The translations under genes and the position numbers were made by a program. Source: Verrucomicrobiota bacterium (GTDB lineage Bacteria > Verrucomicrobiota > Verrucomicrobiia > Limisphaerales > CAIMTB01). From it: a stretch of DNA of 52,854 nucleotides. Below are positions 47,495 to 52,854 of this stretch, one piece after another; position 1 is the stretch's first letter; the number at the start of each line of letters is the position of its first letter. Below the pieces are notes generated by a model that saw nothing but the letters and a program-made list of their open reading frames with translations, searched no databases and was not told the DNA's origin. Where the stretch lies: contig CAUJJW010000300.1 in assembly GCA_963205105.1 (NCBI GenBank), forward strand, positions 1-52,854. Reading direction: 5' to 3'.

Positions 47495-49741
47495 ATGAGG
47501 AGGAGGAAATGGAACGGAACGTTACTCCGGTTCTTGGGATTCGGAGTTTGTTGGGCGTTGATGGGAGGAGGATGGGAAGTCAAAGCCGGTCAAGGCTTGG
47601 CGGCACCCGTCCCCGGTTGGGCGGGGAATGAGGCCCGGATTTTTGACAGCGGCGGCTTGGATGAACCGGTGGCGATCCAAGTGATTCCCGGCAGGAATGA
47701 AACCGTGTTGGCGGTGATTGGGACCGCTGGAAATGGGAATCGGTCTCTGGCGCTGACCAAGATCCGAGCCGATGGCACGACGGTGTTTCCAACCGCTCAG
47801 TCATCGGCGCGTGGACGATTGGATACGGGGGGGGCTCAGATACTGCGGGTGTCGGGCTTGGGGATCTCCGACAATGGGACTCTTTGTGTGGGAGGGTTGC
47901 TGGAGTCACTTCTCATTCGTGAGGGCGAGCCTACGCCCTTTCTGGCGACCTTCGATGCGGAGGGACGGCAGCTTCACTTCGTGACTTATGTTCCGCAGGA
48001 TCCACCCGCGTCAGCGGGTCCGGACCTGCATCATTACGGGGCGACGGCCGAGGCTTTGATGGTTTCGGGGAGCACGCTTTACCTGGGAGGTGTCGTGTCG
48101 GTCCGGAGCGGTGACACGTTTGGGTTTGGGAACCATGTCTATGTCAGTCGATTTTCCACCGCGGATTTGAGGCCGGTGGCGCAGGGCTTCTATCGACCCA
48201 CCGAGCTGGACGTATATTCGACGAACGCCGTTCCCACGTATGCGCACGAGGTTCGGAGGATGGTCCTCACCGCGGACGGCGAGCCGTTGCTGTGGGTTAA
48301 GGCCGGGTTGAACGCCACTCCGGATGTCGATTACCTGCTGCATGTCCGAGCGCCGGGCTACAACCTCAGGGGATCCGCCGATGCTTTCCGGGTGGGATTT
48401 GAGCCGGTGGACCTGGTGGAGAGGGACGTTCGAATCTTGGAGGTGGACCCGGAATTTCAGAGGCCGGTGATCCCCTCCGCGGAGATCGAGGTCTTTGGTG
48501 CGGATGGCCAGTACGCGCGACGACGGCTCTATGGTTCGGGATCTCGCAGGAGTCAGGAATCTCCCAATGCCTCGCCGGGATTTCTGGAATCCATGTTTGG
48601 GGCGACCAACGCCATCGCGATCCGTATTCCGGGTGTGAGTCGGCCGAGGGTGTTGGGAGCCGTGCGTGTTCGCGATGGAGTGGCGGTTTTCTTTTTGGAT
48701 GAATCCATCGGAGACGGGCGATTTCGCCTGGGGGCGGGCTTTCTCAGAAGGGGAATGGTGGAGAGTGCGGACTGGCTTCCCCAGGGGCTGCTTGCGTCAA
48801 CTGCGAACTGGGTTCCCACCGGTGCGGCAGTCCTCGCGCCGAGCGCGGGCTTTGGAGCGGCGATGGCGCTGGCCTTCATGCCGCCGGATCCGGTGGCGCT
48901 CACGGTCGAGTGGTTGGTCGCGGGATGGGATGACCGGGGACGGAGATTTGTGTGGGCGCATGCGGACACCGCAGGTCCACGGGACCCAGCATCTGTCCCG
49001 GTGGGGGTTGCCTGGGGCACCGATGGCGTGGTGCGATTGGCGGGGGGCATTGGCCTAGGTTTCGGTCAAAACGCACGGATTCTTGCTTTGAAGGGGCCGG
49101 TGACGACAGACGACAGCGCGATCGTTCAAGAGAACATGCGATTTCGGTGGGAGGGTCCGGGGATGCTGCTGAACGATGGAGCTTTGGGGGAGGCGGTGCG
49201 AACGGGCGGGGTAGAACTCAACGTGGATGGTTCTTCAATATCGGGGGAAGCCTGCAGCACGGCGGAGTTCGATCGGAGAGCGGACGCAGAATTCAAGAGA
49301 GTGTGTGCGGAGAACGCGGACATCCTCGAAGGTTTGAGACTCATCCGGGCAGCCGGTCCGGACGGAGTCTGGTGGATTGGGGTACCGGGCACGTCGGTGC
49401 CGAACAGCAGGGCGGGTTCCGTTGTGTTTGAGCCGCGCACGGGGCTGACGGGGCGGAAAACTCTCGAGTACTCGTTGAAGTTGGCGGGTGGCGGATCCGC
49501 GCCGACAGTTCATCGCCTGCATATCGACTATCTTCCGGCGATGAGATTGCGTTGGGTTGGGGTTGACGGCGGCCGTTGTCTGGAGGTTCCGGGTACCGAA
49601 GATCCGGTATACGTGGATCGGTCCAGGGACCTGGTTTCTTGGGCTATAGTGACCAATCTGCCGCCCGCTCCGGGCGTACGATTGGTTTGTCCGGGACCGG
49701 ATTTGGGCGGAGATAGGTTTTATAGGCTCGTGACTCCCTGA
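47495..49741 (+). CDS. Large secreted protein of unknown function
   Basis: 748 residues from ATG 47495. A basic N-terminus (MRRRKW) and hydrophobic stretch to about residue 30 look like a signal peptide. The body is rich in short strand-like units (VAIQVIPGRNETVLAVIGTAG, TLYLGGVVSVRSGD, VRRMVLTADGEPLLWVKAG) suggestive of a propeller-like fold, without a domain I can name. The last about 60 residues (VYVDRSRDLVSWAIVTNLPP..GDRFYRLVTP) resemble the C-terminal module of the PhoD/nucleotidase fusion (YRVEYADS..GPW...FYRI). That module may be a shared surface-targeting or adhesive tail. Downstream lie dispersed repeats. Confidence 0.75.
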   Translation: MRRRKWNGTLLRFLGFGVCWALMGGGWEVKAGQGLAAPVPGWAGNEARIFDSGGLDEPVAIQVIPGRNETVLAVIGTAGNGNRSLALTKIRADGTTVFPTAQSSARGRLDTGGAQILRVSGLGISDNGTLCVGGLLESLLIREGEPTPFLATFDAEGRQLHFVTYVPQDPPASAGPDLHHYGATAEALMVSGSTLYLGGVVSVRSGDTFGFGNHVYVSRFSTADLRPVAQGFYRPTELDVYSTNAVPTYAHEVRRMVLTADGEPLLWVKAGLNATPDVDYLLHVRAPGYNLRGSADAFRVGFEPVDLVERDVRILEVDPEFQRPVIPSAEIEVFGADGQYARRRLYGSGSRRSQESPNASPGFLESMFGATNAIAIRIPGVSRPRVLGAVRVRDGVAVFFLDESIGDGRFRLGAGFLRRGMVESADWLPQGLLASTANWVPTGAAVLAPSAGFGAAMALAFMPPDPVALTVEWLVAGWDDRGRRFVWAHADTAGPRDPASVPVGVAWGTDGVVRLAGGIGLGFGQNARILALKGPVTTDDSAIVQENMRFRWEGPGMLLNDGALGEAVRTGGVELNVDGSSISGEACSTAEFDRRADAEFKRVCAENADILEGLRLIRAAGPDGVWWIGVPGTSVPNSRAGSVVFEPRTGLTGRKTLEYSLKLAGGGSAPTVHRLHIDYLPAMRLRWVGVDGGRCLEVPGTEDPVYVDRSRDLVSWAIVTNLPPAPGVRLVCPGPDLGGDRFYRLVTP

Positions 49742-49769
49742 ATATGAAGATGAGGGCAATGGGGGCTGA

Positions 49770-49875
49770 CATGGACAAAGCACAATGCAGGGAATCCAAA
49801 TCGACAACTCCAAGGGGGAAAGCGGTAGAGGACTACCGCACTCCAAGACGCTTCGCGATGGGGTGGGCGCGGGGA
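49770..49875. repeat. Dispersed repeat with GCGGTAG hairpin, copy 1
   Basis: Begins CATGGACAAAG and contains the perfect hairpin GCGGTAG-AGGA-CTACCGC at 49822-49839, followed by ACTCCAAGACGCTTCGCGAT. Related copy at 50896-51003. Confidence 0.7.
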
Positions 49876-49884
49876 GTCCGGCAG

Positions 49885-50009
49885 GTCTTGGAGTGCGCCA
49901 GCCCTCTGGCGCTTTCGGCTCCAGATTTTCGGCGACGCAGCCACGCACCCTGAGCGGTGTCGGCGCCAACTCCGCTACGCTGCGTTGGCTTGCCGCCGCA
50001 GTCCAGGAC
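49885..50009. mobile_element. 125-bp MITE-like inverted-repeat element, copy C
   Basis: Ends GTCTTGGAGTGCGCC (49885-49899) and GCCGCCGCAGTCCAGGAC (49992-50009) are imperfect inverted repeats. The interior matches copies A and B (GAGCGGTGTCGGCGCCAACT and GCGTTGGCTTGCC). It is about 20 bp shorter, on the left side. Confidence 0.6.
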
Positions 50010-50165
50010 GCCGACGCACGGCTCAAGACGTTTCGTTGATGGGCAGCGTCTCTGCGAAGATTTCGCCATCCCTTTCGGCCAATGGCCGGGCCGAGGCGTC
50101 AACGGCGTCTGCTCTGAATTTGGAGGTCGGCACCCCAGCCGTGTCGTGGTCCGCCGAGCCAAGTC

Positions 50166-50567
50166 CTAACGTTTTTGTAGCCGCTTCAACGCTTCGTCCG
50201 GTGCACAGGCATGAACCGGCGATCGTCGGTAGTCCCGAAGATTCCGCGTCACGACGAAATCAGCTCCGCCGCTAAGTGCGGCGGCAACCTGCATGGCGTC
50301 TTCCAAGTCGGACATTGGGAATCCCAACGCTGCCAGCATCTCTTTCCGTCCGACCTCGGGAACATCGACGAATTCCAGGAGTTCCTTGATGAATTGCCGC
50401 GGGTCCGGTCGAACGAGATAAAACAAATTGGCGAGGCTATGCCACGCGACAACCAGTTTTCCTGGGTGAGCCTCGCCCCATCCCATCAAGGCGGCGGAGG
50501 CTTGGAAGAATGCGTCACGTCGCAGTGCCACATCCAGCAGCACATCCGTGTCCAAGAGTGCTTTCAT
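50166..50567 (-). CDS. PIN-domain toxin
   Basis: 133 residues from ATG 50567, overlapping the antitoxin TGA by four bases (ATGA). Pattern of the PIN_3-like branch: D6 in KALLDTDVLLDVAL, a WHSLANLFYLV segment in place of the usual acidic second motif, LEDAMQVAAAL (E89, D90) and VVTRNLRDYRRSPV (D112). Expected to be an endoribonuclease held in check by the upstream ribbon-helix-helix antitoxin. A deleted relative is present at 47058-47180, so this module has been copied locally. Confidence 0.85.
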   Translation of the reverse strand: MKALLDTDVLLDVALRRDAFFQASAALMGWGEAHPGKLVVAWHSLANLFYLVRPDPRQFIKELLEFVDVPEVGRKEMLAALGFPMSDLEDAMQVAAALSGGADFVVTRNLRDYRRSPVHACAPDEALKRLQKR

Positions 50568-50806
50568 TCCAGGGAGTGCTTGGCCTTGAGAGCCGTCAAT
50601 CTTGCGTCTCCCGTGGTGTTTGGCGTGACTGCAAATTGCCCCGACCAGCGGTCGGCGAACGGAACCGAACGCCGGGGTCGTGGTGCCAAAGCCTCGCGCA
50701 GAAGGCTCTCCAGCAGCCCCGACACACTTGTTCCGCGGCTGTGGGCCACCTGCCGCGCGTGCGCGGCGAGCTCCGCATCCACCGTAACCGTCAGGCGGTC
50801 CTTCAT
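50564..50806 (-). CDS. Ribbon-helix-helix antitoxin
   Basis: 80 residues from the ATG at 50806; another ATG at 50812 would place the start inside the palindrome and adds two residues. The N-terminal KDRLTVTVDAELAAHARQVA, then GTSVSGLLESLLREAL, is a typical MetJ/Arc-type ribbon-helix-helix DNA-binding head. The C-terminal half (DRWSGQFAVTPNTTGDARLTALKAKHSLE) would bind the toxin. Coupled to the toxin by a 4-base overlap. Autoregulation through the palindrome at 50809-50831 is likely. Confidence 0.82.
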   Translation of the reverse strand: MKDRLTVTVDAELAAHARQVAHSRGTSVSGLLESLLREALAPRPRRSVPFADRWSGQFAVTPNTTGDARLTALKAKHSLE

Positions 50807-50808
50807 GT

Positions 50809-50831
50809 GCATACTTTGCTGAGCAGTATGC
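50809..50831. promoter_or_regulatory. Candidate antitoxin operator
   Basis: GCATACT and AGTATGC form a perfect 7-bp inverted repeat separated by nine bases, directly upstream of the antitoxin ATG at 50806. The position is right for autorepression by a ribbon-helix-helix protein. Confidence 0.5.
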
Positions 50832-50895
50832 GCTCTGCCAAGCCGTTCTTGTCGTGGGTCGTCAGGGGCTGGCCGGGAAGGGGCGATGGGGCAGG

Positions 50896-51003
50896 CATGG
50901 ACAAAGGACAATTCGGGTAATCCAAGACGCCAGCTCTCACTGGGAGAAAGCGGTAGAGGACTACCGCACTCCAAGATGCTTCGCGATGCGGCGGGCGCGA
51001 GGA
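50896..51003. repeat. Dispersed repeat with GCGGTAG hairpin, copy 2
   Basis: Second copy of the 49770-49875 unit in the same orientation. Begins CATGGACAAAG and has the same hairpin at 50950-50967 followed by ACTCCAAGATGCTTCGCGAT. Confidence 0.7.
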
Positions 51004-51108
51004 ATCAAACCGACAGCGCTCGGGAAGCGCATCCTTGGCGACGGGGTAGCGTCTTGCCGCTTGAGCCACAACCGAACCACCATGGCGGAAGGCAGATGCC
51101 AACAAGTC

Positions 51109-51843
51109 ATGAACACATTCCAACGCTGGTGGATCGCGAGCCTTGGCGCCGTGTTGCTTTCCGTGCTCGCGGCAGATGCCAAGACCATCCGTTTTGGCGG
51201 GTACGACTGGACGGTGCGGTCGGGGCAGGGCGGGCCTGGACCCAATCGGTGGGACGAATCCAATGTCTGGCTCGATGATGCCGGGTTTCTCCACCTGAAG
51301 ATCCGTCGTCGGGACGAGGTGTGGTCATGTGCGGAAGTGACCCTGCAACAGCGGCTGGGTTTCGGCCGCTATGAGTTCCAGATCGACGGGCCCATTGATC
51401 GGTTTGACCCGAACGTGGTGCTCGGACTGTTCAACTACCCCACCCGGGACGTTGGCGGTGACGCCACCCATGAGATCGACATCGAGTTTGCCCGCTGGGG
51501 AAACCCGAAATTTCCCATCGGCAACTTCACCGTGTGGCCTGTGGAAAAGGCCTTGAAGCCGACGTCCAAGACCTTCGAGTTCCGTCTGACCGGCAACGGG
51601 TCGACGCATCGGTTCGAATGGACGTCCACCCAGGTGCGGTATCAGTCCATGCAAGGGCATCGGGAGGACGACCAGGAACTCATCCAAGCCTGGAACTATG
51701 CGCCCACCGACCCCCTGAAACGCATCGCCCAACAACCCATGCCGTTGCATCTGAACCTTTGGCTATTCCGTGGCCAGCCGCCCACCGACTTGCAGGAGGT
51801 TGAGATCGTGGTGCGCAGCCTTCGTTTCACCCCGATTCCGTAA
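51109..51843 (+). CDS. Secreted GH16-family glycoside hydrolase
   Basis: 244 residues from ATG 51109; the longer frame from 50854 is mostly repeat DNA. A signal peptide covers about residues 6-24 (ending AADAK). The GH16 jelly-roll signature is present: LHLKIRRRDEVWSCAEV, GRYEFQIDGPIDRFDPNVVLGLFNY, and the catalytic ExDxE motif HEIDIEFARWG with E122 (nucleophile), D124 and E126 (acid/base). The C-terminal part has FEWTSTQVRYQSMQGH and LNLWLFRGQPP. The family hydrolyses beta-1,3- or mixed beta-glucans, galactans or related polysaccharides; the exact substrate cannot be told. Complete in length for a single-domain enzyme. Confidence 0.87.
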   Translation: MNTFQRWWIASLGAVLLSVLAADAKTIRFGGYDWTVRSGQGGPGPNRWDESNVWLDDAGFLHLKIRRRDEVWSCAEVTLQQRLGFGRYEFQIDGPIDRFDPNVVLGLFNYPTRDVGGDATHEIDIEFARWGNPKFPIGNFTVWPVEKALKPTSKTFEFRLTGNGSTHRFEWTSTQVRYQSMQGHREDDQELIQAWNYAPTDPLKRIAQQPMPLHLNLWLFRGQPPTDLQEVEIVVRSLRFTPIP

Positions 51844-51899
51844 AGGAACCTCCTCCAAACGCCCCAGATGCACCTCGGTCCAGGCGACTCGGCGGGGCT

Positions 51900-52742
51900 T
51901 CAGAATCCGTAAGCCCCGGACTGCCTCAACAGCCGCTCGATTGTGGGCGTGTGGGCGCGGAAAGGTTCCGGGGGCGGCGGAGGCAGGGGCAGGCTCAGGG
52001 AAGGGCCAAAAGGAGTCTGCGCCGCTTTCAGATTGTACGCCTGGATCAGGAGGGACTCGAGATTGACGACGTCGCGGATGTTGTAGGCCAGGAGCGTCTC
52101 CAGGGCCTGCGGATTGTTGCGAATCCGGTACTCCCGCCAGAGCAGCACGGCAAAGAAGCCATCCACATTGGCCAGATCTCCGCGGTCCAGGCCCAACCTT
52201 CGTTCGCACACTTTCAGACCGCCCTTGTAGCCGAGGCTTGCCAGCACATACCGCAGATCGATGTGGGCTTGGTCGAGCGACAGGCCGAACGACGCGCGCA
52301 GGATGGGAAGATCGAAGCATTTGCCGTTGTACGTCACCAGAAGCTGATACGCCCGGATGTCGTTGGCGAAGTCGGCGAGGTTTCGTCCGTGAACGTAATG
52401 GCGGATGGATCGGCCATCGTAGAGCGCGATGGTGGTGATGTGGTCACCGGGGCCACCCAGGCCGGTGGTCTCGATGTCCAGGTACGCCACGGACTGCTGA
52501 AAATCGGGGTAGAGGCGCCAGTGCTCGCTGGCGGGGAGCGTCGAGGCGAAGAAACCGACATTGCGTTCGGCCAACCGCCGTTGGGATTCCTCCAGGTGCA
52601 TGGTCAGCCGTTCTCGGCGTGCCGCGCTGACCGCCGCTGCAGCCTGCTCGACGGCGTCCCAGGAGGTCACGCCGGACGCCCATAGCCGTTCCTCGGCTTT
52701 CAGCCCAATTCCTGGAACGTGGCAGAACGTCTGGCGCAGCAC
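51900..52742 (-). CDS. YprB-type RNase H-fold 3'-5' exonuclease-like protein
   Basis: 280 residues from ATG 52742. A helix-hairpin-helix-like start (HVPGIGLKAEERLWASGV) leads into a DEDD nuclease domain: AYLDIETTGL (D89, E91), LVTYNGKCFDLPILR, HIDLRYVLASLGYKGGLK and LLAYNIRDVVNLESL. These are the metal-binding acidic motifs of the ribonuclease H-like YprB family. The C-terminus is a proline-rich linker. Probably acts on nucleic-acid ends during repair or RNA processing; the substrate is unknown. Convergent with the GH16 gene, with a 56-bp gap. Nothing is called in the last 112 bases of the window. Confidence 0.85.
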   Translation of the reverse strand: MLRQTFCHVPGIGLKAEERLWASGVTSWDAVEQAAAAVSAARRERLTMHLEESQRRLAERNVGFFASTLPASEHWRLYPDFQQSVAYLDIETTGLGGPGDHITTIALYDGRSIRHYVHGRNLADFANDIRAYQLLVTYNGKCFDLPILRASFGLSLDQAHIDLRYVLASLGYKGGLKVCERRLGLDRGDLANVDGFFAVLLWREYRIRNNPQALETLLAYNIRDVVNLESLLIQAYNLKAAQTPFGPSLSLPLPPPPPEPFRAHTPTIERLLRQSGAYGF

Positions 52743-52854
52743 GCGGGGAGGTTGAGGGCGGTGCTCGGCTGGTGCAAGGGTGGCTCTCCCTGGCCTGCAT
52801 TCAGTGGGATGAACTCGATGTGCAGGGGAGTGTACGAAGCCGATTTGCGGCGAA

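Overview
The window looks like a piece of a high-GC Verrucomicrobiota chromosome, probably from the Pedosphaera/Limisphaerales side. This is inferred from gene content alone. Pointers are duplicated orphan (ADOP-type) MacB permeases, PEP-CTERM and VPDSG-like sorting tails, a sigma factor coupled to a zinc-ribbon/kinase/WD40 protein, an FG-GAP sensor kinase, a giant Ig/RHS surface protein, weak Shine-Dalgarno signals, and abundant palindromic intergenic repeats. No tRNA, rRNA, CRISPR array, transposase or phage gene was seen.

Layout. 1-2.4 kb: the end of a repeat-rich (FN3-like) secreted protein, a decayed ADOP permease carrying a tiny hairpin insertion, and a UPF0175/DUF3368 toxin-antitoxin pair bracketed by two 265-bp direct repeats. 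2.4-10.9 kb (minus): an export operon of one ABC ATPase, three ADOP permeases and a small lipoprotein. 11.4-20.0 kb (plus): a glycolipid-synthase/PHP fusion, BtaA, BtaB, then a PhoD/5'-nucleotidase fusion. Together these read as a phosphorus-saving membrane-remodelling and phosphate-scavenging island. 20.0-24.0 kb (minus): a Ser/Thr kinase and its translationally coupled sigma factor. 24.2-29.6 kb (plus): a PEP-CTERM SUMF-fold protein, an FG-GAP histidine kinase coupled to a NarL-type regulator, and a VPDSG-like surface protein.

30.2-44.9 kb holds one gene of 4,895 codons: an Ig/PKD/PASTA/LamG/propeller/RHS protein with nested domain insertions, abrupt changes in base composition and a hydrophobic variable tip. 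44.9-51.0 kb is an unstable accessory zone. It contains about 1.4 kb of gene-free nested inverted-repeat elements, two PIN toxin-antitoxin modules, the deletion scar of a third, a truncated TPR gene and a secreted protein of unknown function. 51.1-52.7 kb has a secreted GH16 glycoside hydrolase and a convergent YprB-type RNase H-fold nuclease.

The most interesting system is the island at 11.4-20.0 kb. The PHP domain fused to the glycosyltransferase could supply or process the phosphorylated lipid or sugar intermediate. BtaA/BtaB would make the betaine lipid DGTS, and the PhoD/nucleotidase protein would release phosphate outside the cell. Enzyme family assignments are fairly secure; the joint role and the PHP substrate are inference.
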